Source of the DNA: Trichoplax sp. H2
Taxonomy: Eukaryota; Placozoa; Uniplacotomia; Trichoplacea
DNA length: 64,000 nt
Reading direction: 5' to 3'
NCBI GenBank assembly: GCA_003344405.1
Contig: NOWV01000034.1
Location: 186,001-250,000, forward strand
The notes beneath the pieces are model-generated. The model was given only the letters and a program-made list of their open reading frames with translations. It did not search any database and was not told the DNA's origin. Shown in pieces: positions 1-13,900 of the stretch (its first letter is position 1; every line of letters begins with the position of its first letter). The position numbers were made by a program, and so were the translations under genes.

Positions 1-2033
1 GAACAGTTCAGTTTTAATCGTGATGCCAGTTGGGATCTTTTTAAACCTTCCACCTTAAGTAAAAAAGAAATTATTGATTAGTTGTAACAAGTTATCGTCT
101 TGAATATCAAGGAAATAGTAATTACCCGTTCGACCATAAAGTCTACAGAATCTGCCACGTCCTTATCGACAATATCGTCATTGAATCCTTCCAGTATAAT
201 TCGCTTCAGTAAGAACGAAGGCATGAGCCAAAAACTAGTAAATTATAGTACAGGAATAGAATCAATGTTTGTATTGGTCATGGTCACAGTAGCCAAGGCT
301 AAATGTCACTATTCACAATTCAACTTATTAACCATAAACGCACCAAGAAAAATGAAACGTTACGTTCGATTACAACTTACGTTGATGAAATCGCATTATG
401 GGTAAACACCGATGTATCAGAAAACGAATTACATAATATTATTGAGTGAATACGAGGGTTTATGTGGGTACTTTCAGCTACTTTCTGAGCTAAGAATCCG
501 CCTAGAGAAGCGCCAAATAAGTGTACCTAGAAATAGAACCGTGATAACTTCAGATGCCACCTTACTGCATATATGGATCGCTTTATAACATTGATTTCGT
601 TCTGCAGAGATTTACGTAAGTACAATCTGCCTTTACTGATTCAATAAAGCGTTCCATACTTGGAACGTCGAAAGAAACAACATTCACTAAGCTATTATCC
701 TGAAAAATTACCTTATCTAATTGCAGTGTATCTAATAACTTTTTAAATCCTTCAGTCCATTCTGCGTGGGTCCAGTACGAAGGATACTCAACCTTGAAGA
801 TAGAACGAAAGTTAAATACTTTGCTTGACAAACTATATGGAGAACTAAATTTATGTGCAAACACAAGTTAGTAAAAGGAGGCAGACTTTATTGTATTGAA
901 AGCATTGTCATTTGATATACTGGAACTCAAGAGGGTACGTACCGATATCACTCTGTATCCAACGGAAGATAAGAATACGATCTGCTTGAAAAATACATCT
1001 GCGCTGCCACTTGCTGGAGGCAGAAATATTAATGGCGAACGCACACTTCTAGGACCAGCGTCATAGATAACCCAATTTTCGCTTTTATTGTCAATAGCGA
1101 CCTACAGTACAATAAACGATTTAGCAGTATGAGTTGGTTCAGCTGTTTTACTGTTGTGCAAGTAGCATTGGAAATATTGTCTGTATGTCATGTACATTAT
1201 ATTGTCCTTTAGCCAAGATGCAAATGATATCTGGTATTTGATCATGGTTTTAGAATGATAGTATAATTTGTAGCAATACTATATTATAATTAGCGTTTTT
1301 GGCCATTTCTATCCCAGTCGGAAAAAACAATTCCGAAGGTACAATTTATTGCCAATGAAAATCAGGGATGACACTATTTGAAGCCCTTGTTCCATTTTAA
1401 AATCCAATCTATCGTGAGCATAATAAACAAGTAGACATACACTTGCACGCATCAAGTTGGTCATCATCAAGTCAATCATGTCATCATAATTAGATGTCAA
1501 GTTCTGTATGCGCACTGTTATTGTACTGTATTGGCTATAATTTCTTCAATATTAATCCTCTAAATGGTTTTCAATGCAGTCGCTAGAGTGTGGATGAAAT
1601 ACAGTTCTGTTGAAGTCTTTACGCTTCATGATGTCGTGAACTCACTTTCAAAAAGATACAGTCGATAGGTAAGGTTAAAATTATGAAAAGTGTATCAACT
1701 TGATTATTAAATATTATTATTGTTCCGTATCCAGCTAGTTATAATGTATAATATCTAAAGTGCAGAATATTATACCATAGACCAATACAGGTCAACAACG
1801 CTAATGGATGCTATTTATACATAACTAGTGAACAGCATTGATTTTCAATGTTGACTTGGAGTCTATAACATCACATCAACTTTGATGGGTATTTCTTCTT
1901 GAAGAATACTAGCATACTCCTTGAGCTATACATTGAATTATCGATCCCTTCTTACCTTTCGCTGAGCAATGGTAGAACGAAAACTTTGATATTCGGGCGA
2001 TTTTGCCAAGCAGCCAATTGAACTATTCATCAT
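1..2033 (-). CDS. SPG21: Maspardin (SPG21), alpha/beta-hydrolase-fold protein; C-terminus beyond the left edge
   Basis: Exons on the minus strand: 2033-1956, 1101-943, 792-712, 526-381, 234-126, 53-1 (partial). All five introns are GT-AG and the phases agree. Exon 1 contains [15 protein letters not shown], matching the conserved SPDYNWFRG start of maspardin. Exon 2 carries YDAGPRS and [16 protein letters not shown], exon 3 [10 protein letters not shown] and LDTLQLDK. Exon 4 has the nucleophile elbow HLFGASLGG (Ser about residue 113) and exon 5 FWLMPSF and DFMVER. In the family, maspardin is a cytosolic/endosomal protein that binds CD4 and an aldehyde dehydrogenase, and its loss causes Mast syndrome in humans. 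It is generally considered non-enzymatic or of unknown activity. About 208 residues lie in the window and the last third is missing. The start is the first of two adjacent ATGs. A read-through ORF at 864-583 joins exon 3 to intron sequence and is not the real product. Confidence 0.9.
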
Positions 2034-5000
2034 CCTTCTCACATCCACAGTCAATAGCGATATAGTTAATGGCGCAAGTGCTGAATACTGCAGATATCAA
2101 AATAATACGGTGCAGTATTTGGAAAATTGGAAATTTACTGAGTGGATCAAGGTCTCGAAATACTGTACGTCTTATTCTGTTGATGTCGATATCTCGAGAC
2201 ACAAGTTATGCCGGTACGCAGTACTGCAGACTAATCCACTAAAGGAGATGTTGGCAGAGTCTACGTTGCAACCGCGCTGCTACTACAAATGACTCCTAAA
2301 ATGTAAAAGTTTGCTCAGGGACTTGCTGTTTAGTTTAGAAAGGCCACGGCAATGCACCCCAACTCGATGAGTTTAAAGCAAGTAAACTGTACTGCAAAAT
2401 TGATACCATAGTACAAGTGACGTAAATGTTGGTGAGCTTGGAGCTTGATCGTCATATGATCTAGCCAGTCCAATTCCACTGCAGCGATTGTACAATCTGC
2501 AGGACAGTACTGTGCACATGCACTGTAGGTACAGTACTACAGTAAGGGTTTCTACAGTACAGTACTGTACTGTACACTGTATCCACAACACTTCACGTGA
2601 AGGTGAAGTCCAAATCCAACGTCACACGTTCCCTAGTGCTCTCCAGACAATCCTTTACACTGTACTGTACACAGAGTTCTATAGTAAAGCTTTTATTGCA
2701 GTCACGGTGCTTTGCAGTCTTACTCTGTCCGACTGTCCGCTCCGGGATACAGGGCCAAACAAGACTAAACCCTCCTCCAAAACGTTACTAATATTATTAT
2801 TATTATTAATCCATGTACGCGTATTTACCTACTACCAGTCACTACTTTTTAGGAAAGAGAGGGACTGGCAATGGCCGTTCAGTAGACGAAAATGACAGAC
2901 ACAGATGACTATTTTACTGGTTATCTCAAGCGAACTGTATATCGGAAAGGATACACTACACAGTATTTGTTGCATGATTATCATCCAAATGACCTGCTTA
3001 CTTGGGTGCTGTGCACTGTGATCGACGCTTTCAGTGATAGCGTATAGTAAAACAAGCAGAAAAATGATAGGCCCGGTTATTCTTTTGCACTCAAGGTGAA
3101 GCGGCAACAACCATAGAACTAAACCCTAATGAAATAAGTTAACCACGAGTGACGGCATTCATAGTCTTTTTAAAATGACCACATTAGACTAATCATTAGC
3201 TACTGTAGGACAACAACAAAAAAAAATGATCCAATGACTCCATTCAAAACACTCCATTGATACCATTAGAATAATGAGATGGCCGCGTCGATTTTTATGC
3301 ATCCCTGATTCCAATGCCTTCATCTTCGCCTCATTTAGGCGAAGGCGTTTCCATTTGCAGATTACTGTAACTGCCAAAGAAGAAAATTCACTTACTGTGA
3401 TTTCCGTGTCAAATAAAAAGTCTAAATAGCTCTTTCGATCTTATAACTATAACGGTACCGTCTATAGGGTACACTAGGGACTACGAAAGACAGAGAGAGA
3501 AGGACACGATACACATACAACAGTAGACTAGTCCTATACAGTAGTAATATAATAGTGGAAATGGTGTAGACGGCATGCTTAACATACAGTACTTGGTAAT
3601 GACGATGATGATGATGGCATAGATACAGTACAGATTGGCCAGCATACGCCCTTAGATTATTAAAACAACAGGTAGTTCTGCCTTATTAATTTGAATCATG
3701 TGGTGACTTGTACAATGCTGATGGCCATAGTAGTAGAACACGGTAACTTCCCTAGCAAGAATAGAGAAACTTTGGCGACATAGTGCACGCGTTATTACTG
3801 TCATGCTAAATTCACATAACAATACATCGATATGTAGTATTACTGTTATGCTAATTTTATGAGTAGTCCTACTTATTTTAATTATTAGACCACACTGAAA
3901 GGGCTCCTGGTGTCGGCCACTATCGTGACTCCTTTTTTTTTATTACAAAATTATTAACCCAATAACGCCAAGTTATTCGGTTGCGACGTAAGCAACATTA
4001 CTAACTGCAGCGTGTCGCAATCTGCAATCAATTGCCAATCGGGTTTGCTGTCTGCCGCACTACCGTAGAAATTGAGAAGCATATTTATAGTCTAGCATTA
4101 ATGCTACTGGTTAAGTAAACAAAATAAGCATCTGAATTGATTAGGAAAATAAACACGGAATTCAATATATTAAAGTACAAGATTAACCAGGTATGAGAAT
4201 TAAAATATTAAATCTTTTTCTAATTGTATATGTGTATGGATAAAGTTAATAGTGTTACACTCGTTCCATTTGTACTTTCAAGTACTTATTCGATGACATG
4301 TCGGAAGTGTGCCGATAATAATTCTAATCGATAGCGATCATCCTATTACGCTAAAAAAAAATGAGACTGTACGTATCAAGTTAACTTTAACGTAGCATGC
4401 AACTTCAAATGAATAGCTATCGACAAATTTTAATATCGTATCGTTTAATTTCTAAATATGCGGATTGATTTGAAAGCCATGATTGCAAGTATATCGAATA
4501 GTATAGGCCAACATAATTAGGCGTGCTACAATATACACTAGTATATCTGTCATGGCGTGATGGCCTTTCCTCATTTAGCATTAATTTAATAATCATTCCA
4601 CTAACAAGTACTGTATATACATATCTTCAATAAATGAGTATCAAATACATTGCCGATATAGTGGTAGCAACTGGCTATGGGTTGGACTGATTGATTGCTG
4701 TATTCGAATACGATCATCATACATAAACTTAAATACTATTTCATTAAAATCCTAAGTAACTCGTTACAGAAACGGTTGGTGCATAACCTTGTAGTCATTG
4801 TAGAATTGAACATATTATAATACAGGGTAGGGTAATTCATTTGTGAACATATCATTTTTACACCAGAACGCATATTTTAATTGTAGTCAGAAGCTTTTAA
4901 ATAGAGCCTTATCATTTCGTTGAAACGCCTTCTGACATAAGTATACAGTAGCATGCTACTCAAAACTTTTAATCAATAGTGCAATCTCATTGTAGAGTAA

Positions 5001-8000
5001 AAAAAAATCCAGTTAAATGATCTGTATAGTGTTATTTAGTAAGTCCAAAGGGTTTGTATTGCCCAAAATTTTTCCTCCGATACAAATTGTATTCTTTGAC
5101 ATATCATTTACAATAAGTGTAACCTATTATAAATGGTAATCTTAACATACTGTACATACGATTTCAACCTCACAGTTTATTTTTATACCATCAAAAACTC
5201 TTATTACAAATATAAATTACTAAATCATCCCAAAATCTGTATACCAATTAGTGAGCAAACTTTAGTCGTTATTAATATGCGGCCAATTGATCTCTAAATA
5301 TCTTACAATCCATAACTATCAACAAATATTGTTTATTTAGAATGAGCTTAAATTTAAAGCGTGACTCAAATTCTCCACCCTACACTGAATGCATTTCTTA
5401 TTTGTAATCTTGAAATTTTTCGAATAATGATGAAACTCTTATCTTTAATCAATTATATTGGTTATATGTATCACAATAAGAAATTTCCGATCATGAAGTG
5501 TAATAGCATTTCAAGAAAAGTGATACTCTAGCTCATAATTATAGCCAACTATAGTATTTTAAGCCCGATCACAACACGTCTTCCAAACATTTATGAATAT
5601 CTTCGTTCTTTTGGACCTAAGTACTTAATTCGTCACATACAGGCTTGACAATAGCAGCTATGAAATAATATATATCAATACTCATGATGGCAGTTTGTTG
5701 ACTTGATCGAGTGATTAATTTAACTTAATTATAGCTACAACGCTGTTGCACTTCTGTAGTAGTAATGCATCTAAAGTTAAACGCATTCACAATATTTACA
5801 CAGGTAGTGCACAGCTGTCAAGTCAGCTTCTATATTCATTTAAGTTAATAAATAACTAGAATATTTTTATCTATCCACTAAAGCACATTTGTGAAATGAA
5901 TTAATCTCTTATCGGAAATTGTAGTACTATTACAATTATAATTGTCGTTTATGTAATATAAAAGATCGTATACTTCCCATAAGATACCTTCAAAAAAGTA
6001 GCACAAATAGTGGAAGTTACTTGAAATATATTTTACGTGTAATCAGATAAATGGATGTTAGATTCCGCCAACTATCCTAAGCTTTTCTCATAAGTATTAT
6101 ACCAATATTGCAAAAAATAAGCAAAGGGATGGCTAGGAGTCCGTAACAATTATAATTAAAAATGTATACGATATTCATGCATATACGAGTACGTAATCTA
6201 AGGCGTATAATTAAATCAATAAATGCATGACGATAGTGGTAAAATCTCAATTAAAAGTATACCCAAACGTATATTATATTATAACTCAGTTTCCAGTAAA
6301 TTATGCAATCATAACGCAGCATAAACGCTATTTTATAACTTAGTTCTTCAACTATAACTTACATAGTGGAACAGTTATTAGAATATAGCAGAGCATGCTT
6401 CCATTTATCTATTGTAGATAAGCCTGTCATCAATTACAACATTATCGTCATTATGCCTTATATAGATTCTTTATGATTCATTTGATTAAAATATAATCAA
6501 AAGGCATAAAAATACTCGTAATAGCTAATATGGACAACAACAATCTAGATGTTCCTCTTCACTATTGTCAATTCCTCTGTTAGACGTATTAATACTAGTA
6601 CAACACTGTGCTACAGACGACGAAATCATCTAGTCTATTTATAAAAGAAACGCCATAATATATGCAACTAGTTTGATTTTTCGTTAGATGCCTCTTAATA
6701 TTGATATAAGTCATTTTGTAACTAGGATAGCTTGATTTTCAAAAAATTAGAATAATTTCTTTGTCATACCGTACGACTGTACGTTAAACAACATTTCTAT
6801 GTAAGCCCTACTGAGTCACACTGGGTGGTAAACATGGCATTGGTAAAATGTATTGGATATAGCGTTGCTCTGCATTCAGTAAATTATAAGCATGCGGATT
6901 GCAGACTATCTGTCTACGCAGTCAATAAAATCGCTTATTGTGTCCAACGTTATTAAATTATTGAGATGAAAATAAAACCAATTTAACATTGTTTCATTGT
7001 ATGAAACACAACGTGCAATAGTTTTAACCGGTTAGTACACAATCATTCGTACAGGAGATACATATATGTCATACATTTCTCATGAACGAACGACATGGCT
7101 AATTTTAAACGATCTCTTAAAACATTTTTAGGTTGTGGATGTAATAATTCAATTATTTAATCATTGCAACAGTTCTGTAGTTTACAATCCATAAATGTGC
7201 ATAACATACGGACATTATCTTCGGTATACTTACGGGTATAACCTTGCTACTGAGTCTATTTTAGACTCTGTAGGCATTAACTGATTTTTACGAGCAGAGA
7301 TTCGAAATACATTTATACCAGGAGACTGTCCTCAACACTATTCCTATACTGTGAATTATGGAAAATTTCATTAAATAGCAGTTTAGCTTAGATACTTATG
7401 ATTTGTGATCAGATTATGAAATGATTGATATAGCAGTTAATGGCGACATTGTATGCCGATTAATTATACTTATCAACGACGTTTCACTAAATTCTAGCCA
7501 TCAACTTATGCAATCTTCTAATAAACATGCTGCCTATATAGCATAACCCATATACCACACAGTACGAGTACATTGTATAACTTTATACATTCAGTGTACT
7601 CGCATACATGCACTATTAAACAACATATTTGAGAACAAGAAAGCCAAGGACTACACTGCTGCTACAGTGTTATAGAGTCCCGACGGATTTTATTACGAAT
7701 ATACTTGATACGCATAATGTAAAATCAAAGTTAGACATTGAAAAATATCCAAAACAATAGCTGCCCCCTGGGCTCTTGTTGTCGGTGGGGGAGAGAAGGC
7801 GCGGTATCATTAATAGAGAAAAGTTACATGTTCTTCAAAGTCGTCCATCATAATTTCAGCCTGCTACCTTTGTTAGAATTTGATTTTAGGTCATTAAAAT
7901 AGAGCCTAATATCTTGCATAAGTAATAACTTGAGTAGCGTCATCTTTATAAATATTTTTATATCCTTTTCATTGTCAGTAAATATACTTTACGAATCACT

Positions 8001-10920
8001 CTTTAGCTTTATATTTCTCTCAGGGTGATCACGTTGCGCTCTGTAGCTGATTATTCTTCGTAGTAGTATCAGGCGTTTCCGATTATCTATAACCGCCGTT
8101 CAACTATTAATATATAAGTCTAATCATGAAACTTTTCCTTGCGAAACTAGCTTAGTACCCTTTTTGATGGATGATTAATTATACTGCTTGCTACTACTGC
8201 ATTCTTTGAAATGAATTGATAATAGAGTCCTTTGAGAGAGCCTACAATTTACTATATTCTATATCTAGTTATCTATGGCGAGTCCATCCATAAAACACCG
8301 TGTAGTCAAGGCTCCATTAATGTAATTAGGAAGAAATATAGATGTCATATTGTAGAGCTCCCAAATACATCATTATTACAATTTCTAAACTTTGTACTAT
8401 TCTTTATGACTCACGCAAAATATAAAATCAAAATTAGGCATTTAGATTAGTGATAAAATATACAAGTCACGTATTATTACAATAGATGGCTAAAGTTCGT
8501 GTAATATTCTGTGCTTTCTGTAAAATAAACTCTAATTTAGAGGCGTATTTAGTGTGCGGTCTCGGAGTTGAATAAAGTTTAGTAGTGAATTAGTTACTTA
8601 ACTGTTGCTTCAACTCATTTAATGAAGTTTATGTCTAGTTACAAAATGATTATCATTTTGCCTGGATACATAACACCTTAAATAAGAAAATCGATGTAGT
8701 GACAATTTTATCAACTGATATTTGCTGTTTAGTTATTATTGGTCGCTAACTCGTGATTTCTAGATTTCTTTTTAAAAGAAATTACTAGCCCAGGCTGTTC
8801 CGTATTGAGCTCTACCTTACTAATAGTAAATAATTCTGACAAGAGCGACGTATGTATTTTTAGACCATGGTTGGATATAAATAATAATAATATACTGTAA
8901 AAGTACGTATCTAATTACCAGAAAATTATACTGTTGTTATTAGTTAATGCTATTAATTAATTAACATGCTCATTAATTTAAGCTGAATACAATCATAGAG
9001 TAATAACTATAGATAGCTGTTATCTCTTTGAAAAGACGGGTATATCCAATATCATATCGATATTCGTATAGGGAATGAGTATTCAAATATACCCCATAGT
9101 AACTGCTAAATTACCAGCATCCAATATTGTAGTAAAGTATACTGATAAAATCTTGTAATAGCTTCATTCTACAATAACTTATTTCTCGGTTGAAGCCGTG
9201 GAGGTAAGAGGTTTCCAATACCTCTAAGACTTCAGACGCTGGCACAGTATAGCAATGCCTACGCAAAATGATGAAAGTTTGTTGATTCACATCTTATTTT
9301 TAAAAACTCTACTACAAGATATTAATACAGTAATTTGCTAAAAGACTTCAAAAAATATGGACTTGACCTTAAAAGTGTTAAGAAGTCAAAACGGTGCAGT
9401 AGTACTTCAAAAGATTTAATTATTATTTACTTGTTAAAATAGTGACATTAAAAACTCGAATTTTAGTTATAAGTTGTAACTATTGTCTTCATTATACCTG
9501 GTGACAAGATCATTGCATCAATATAAAATATCTACGAACAATTAAAACTCAAGCCAAAAATTTAATTAGACCTTGATAACTAACTAACATACTGTACTAC
9601 GTAGTTCCATGATCAGGCATAGTTTGTGTGTAACGTTCGCACCATTTGATGCTTTTTATTCATCAGAATTATTTTAAAATTATCTCCACAATAAAAAGCA
9701 CAGTGGAATTGAGCTACGGACTACTAAAACAGAGTGATATGATAAATCAGGAATAGAAGCTCCAATACTTGACGAAATACACGGAATTATAGATGACGCT
9801 AATGTATATCTAAAAGCTAAATGTTAATGTCGAAAGACGGGTCTTCTGAATCACATTTTATGCCGTGCATGTGATTTGGTAATAATTATTCGTCGATAGG
9901 ATGAGTCATAAATCAATGATTCATAACGTAGTTATGCATTCAAAGTTCTAGGTGAACGGCATAAAATCTGGAAATTCACAAGGGTTCACCAGATTATCAC
10001 CATCATTATATTAATTGAATACTCGTAAACTAAACGACTGTTATTAAACATTGCTAACTTTCAACTTTTTTTCATTCTTAGCCTTTCTTCTAAGCAACAA
10101 AGTTAAATCATCATGACTATTTTTTTTACTACAGCACCATCAACAACAGTTTAAATGCGTTCATGTTGTATTTCTGCTCTAGGTTTTGATAAAATTAAAT
10201 AAATATAAAATTGTGTTGAGAATTTGACGGGCAGGGTGCATTGTGAACTTCATTATGTATACACTATCCTTAACATGATTGTATACAAGATTTAAAAAGT
10301 AGCTAGTAGAAATACCCGCAGCGTTGCTGGCGGTTGGCAACCAATTCCGGCCAGGATTGAAGGATTCTAGTTAAAGTTGAACAGATAGGTCACATTATCC
10401 TAAAATGGCCATGTTGATAACATATAAAATAGCATTAACATTAGCATTTGATCCATTTAAAGTTTTATTGTTGTTAAAGCAGTCTTACTAGATAAATAAT
10501 CAACCAAGATCTAATCATGTGCAGCACTTGAGTTATTAGAACGCATGTGTTTTATTATAAACAAATCGCAGTTGGAAGATAAGACAACCGTTGAGCAGGT
10601 ATTTTTAATATCCGCCCTTTTGGCCTTAATAAGTTCATAGGTATATTAAAATACGATTGGACATAATGTTGTTCCATAGATGTATTTATATCATTACATT
10701 GCAAAAATTAAGCCTTTGAAGTACGGGCGTATTCCTACTAGCGGGGTGCGATCGAATTGCAAAGTCTAGGCACGTCTTTCTGAAACACTGAATAAAAGAC
10801 TTTACTTTTTCGCTTTTATACTAGCTTGACATTGTGACTACTATTTGTTGGTGAGTTACTGACAAGAGTTGATACGGTTACCTTTTTAAAGTTACAATTA
10901 TTTATATTTTAAAAGTAGAA
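2034..10920. other. Long stretch without a recognised gene
   Basis: About 8.9 kb between the divergent starts of maspardin and ACSBG. Short ORFs occur (for example 2488-2895 +, 8232-8450 +) but none resembles a family I know or shows consistent splice signals. The sequence is mostly AT-rich. A GTAC-rich patch lies near 2.5 kb and there is an isolated GC-rich spot near 7760-7810. The last 150 bases presumably hold the ACSBG promoter, but I see no strong TATA box. Confidence 0.5.
2480..2670. repeat. Patch of ACAGTAC/GTACTGT palindromic motifs
   Basis: Overlapping copies of CAGTACTG, TACAGTAC and TGTACTGTAC are packed into about 190 bases. The same vocabulary recurs near 20.4-20.8, 23.5-24.3, 39.3-40.7 and 61.6-61.9 kb. 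This explains the Tyr/Cys/Thr/Val-rich ORFs read through it, which are unlikely to be real. Confidence 0.6.
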
Positions 10921-13900
10921 ATGGCCGATAACGCTGTGGTTGAGAGTAACGAAATAGCAGAAGCAGAAGTTAAATCGAACGGTGATGTTAGCCATCAAGA
11001 AGAACCCAGTAATGCAACTGGCGAAGATAATGCCAACGTAGAAGTAGAAGCAGAAAAAACTGAAGTTCAACAAGAAGAGGCCGCTGAAACTGCAGATAAC
11101 ACCGGAGAAGCCAAAGAGGAAAATCAAGAAGAAAAAGTTGAACAGGCTGTTGACCCTACCCCAGTAGAAGCTGCTCATAATGAGGCCGACTCTGAAAGAA
11201 ATTTTGCGGATCCTAGCTTGCCATTTCGAGTCACCGGTATCGATCAAGAAGTAAGATTGCGTATGGGAGACGATAAACCCCGTAACTACAAGCCTCAAAC
11301 CATCTTTAGATGGCTTCACAGTATTGTTCAAAAGCATCCTAAAGCTATTGCTTTGGGCGTACACCGGGACAATATGTGGCAGAAATGGACCTACGAAGAA
11401 TATTACAGAGATATCAGAGCTGCAGCGAAAAGTTTCGTGCATGTATGTTGTGTATATTGCTTTATATTTTACCCTGTGCTACAATTTTAAGTTAAGGTAT
11501 TCTACTTTTTAATTCCTTCTTATTTCCTTACTTTCATTGTTTTTCCACAATTTTACTTTTGCGACGAATTTTTAAAATACCTTTGATTGACATATTTCGC
11601 ATAAAAAAATCTACATTTCGGTAGTACCTTGTACTCGGTAACTTAAGAATTAGTGTTCGAGTATGAGCGCATTGGTTATGGATGTTAATTACAGGAAGGG
11701 ATCCCAATTTGATACAGAGTTAGCTGTCATATTTTTATAATAAATACGGCAGAGCTTAAAAAATAAATCTCCTCGGAACATGTATGAGTAAGGTTAGTAC
11801 TGGGTTGAGAAATAGGTAAAGAAGAATAGTGGTTATGACTCTCGTCGATGTAGCAGTAAAAGGCTGCTGTATTATATAAAAAGCGTTTTTAGGCTACCAT
11901 ATACGCCATGATACTATTAATTTTCCCTCTTATTTATTATCTATCTTTTGTTAGCCATTTAACTAAGGTATTATCTTAGCAGGCTCTGTCAGTATTAAAT
12001 AGTATTTAATATTGTAAAAGTAATGTAAGCTAAAGCAACCAGAGTTGGAAACGATAAACGGTGTTAAATTTTAGTGCAAATATGCGAATTGCTTAATACC
12101 ATTAAAGACCAATTCGCATAATGTACGAGCATCCGTGGCTTTAAATTAAAATATGCAAGTTGAGACACGCCCATCTACAGTAGCTAAATTACACTATTTC
12201 CTAAAGTCGGTAGGAAAGTTGGGCGATATCATAAAAATAGGCAGAAGTTCGAATTTTAAATCAATGACCCAAGTCAATTCGGATATCAAATATTTAATGG
12301 CCTACCTCCGTTACTATAGAAAATAATGTAATCTCTACCTAATGTATCAAGTCCGTGTACTGTACTTATACCCATTCTCACCAAGTTCCCTCTAATTATA
12401 TTGCAATTAGACACTTGAAGGCTCCTCTAATCTGCATAACAAATTATGTGACGCTCAATCCTAGAATTGTGGTATAATGTAATAATTCGGTTTCACGCTT
12501 TGTCTTATAATCAAGAGTAAATTCTTATTTTTAAAGTTGTATATATCCTCGCTTTTAAGCTTAAAATTACATTTGAAGAGTTAACGAACGGATGTTTTTA
12601 GATACCGTTATACAGTAGGAAATATCTGTCGTGAGCACGCCGTGTCTACTCTTAACTGGCTAATATTGCAATAATTATTAAAAATATTAAATAAGAGTAA
12701 CAATTATTGTTTGTCTCATATGAAGACTGCTTTTCGGATTTATTATCTGAATTGAAGCCAAATCACTACTACTACTTGTAAAAACAGCTTTCTAAGTTAT
12801 TAAATCCATTTTTTTTGTTAACTTTTTAAGCTTGGCCTGCAAAAATACAACGCTGTAGCCATCTTTGGTTTTAATTCTCCAGAATGGTATATGTCTAATT
12901 TTGGTAGCATGTTTGCCGGGTAAGATTTTTATTGCTGTGTGATCTATATATGTTAATGTAATGATAGACAGATATATATATAGATGTGACTCATATATAG
13001 TACGTATGGAAGGACAGTCAATTAGAATTTGTAAATTTCATTTTATTATTTTAGATTTTATTACTTAGATTTAAATAATAGCATCCATCAGAGAATTAAA
13101 TTATAGATCGCAATAAGAATGCGATAAAATGACTAACAATTTAATTTCTCTACTATAGAGGTGTATCTCTTGGTATCTATACGACTAGCTCTCCTGAGGC
13201 TATTAAATATATCTTGGAGGATAGTAACACTGCTATAGCAGTTGTTGAAAATACTGCTTCTTTGAAAAGGGTTTTAAAGGTATATATATATATATATATA
13301 TACATCATCGGATATAATAAGAATTAGATCTCATAAATTCGACGCTTATCGATATCATGCTGAATTATCCATAAAGGCAGCAGAAGGCTCATTAAGGATT
13401 AAGGCCATTATTCAATATACTGGAGAAATTGAGGAGCAACAGCCGAATATCTATACTGTAAGCCATGAAATTAATCCATATAATTTGCTAAAATATCGCC
13501 TGCGAAGGAGTACAAAACTCTAATGATATTGATAAGAATATTAATTAAATCGATATGGTGAAAAGGAGATAAATTAATATCAATAGATTCTAATTTTATA
13601 GTGGAAAGACTTCATTAAACTTGGAAAAGATATGTCAGATGAAGAGCTTGATAGCCTTACTGCTGATATCACACCGAATAAATGTTGTTCTCTTATTTAC
13701 ACGGTATATTTTTTAGATAAATGTATTTAACTTACAATGTAATAGAACAAATTATCTAAATATAATCTTCTACCATTTTGTATTAGTCCGGTACGACAGG
13801 AAATCCAAAGGGTGCCATGTTGAGTCATGACAATGTTAGAACTTTATAATTGCTATTGTTCAACCTCCTTGTCAATTGATAATCAAGTTAACTGCTGGAA

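Noticed and set aside
583-864. Minus-strand 93-codon ORF as a complete gene
   Set aside because: It is intron sequence fused to maspardin exon 3 and then further intron; the true splice sites are at 792 and 712.
1881-1925. Minus-strand segment reading [13 protein letters not shown] as maspardin exon 1
   Set aside because: Superficially similar to the family N-terminus, but 2033-1956 matches far better ([15 protein letters not shown]) and joins in phase.
10909-11442. Minus-strand ORF of 177 codons, Phe-rich
   Set aside because: Antisense shadow of the Glu-rich first exon of ACSBG.
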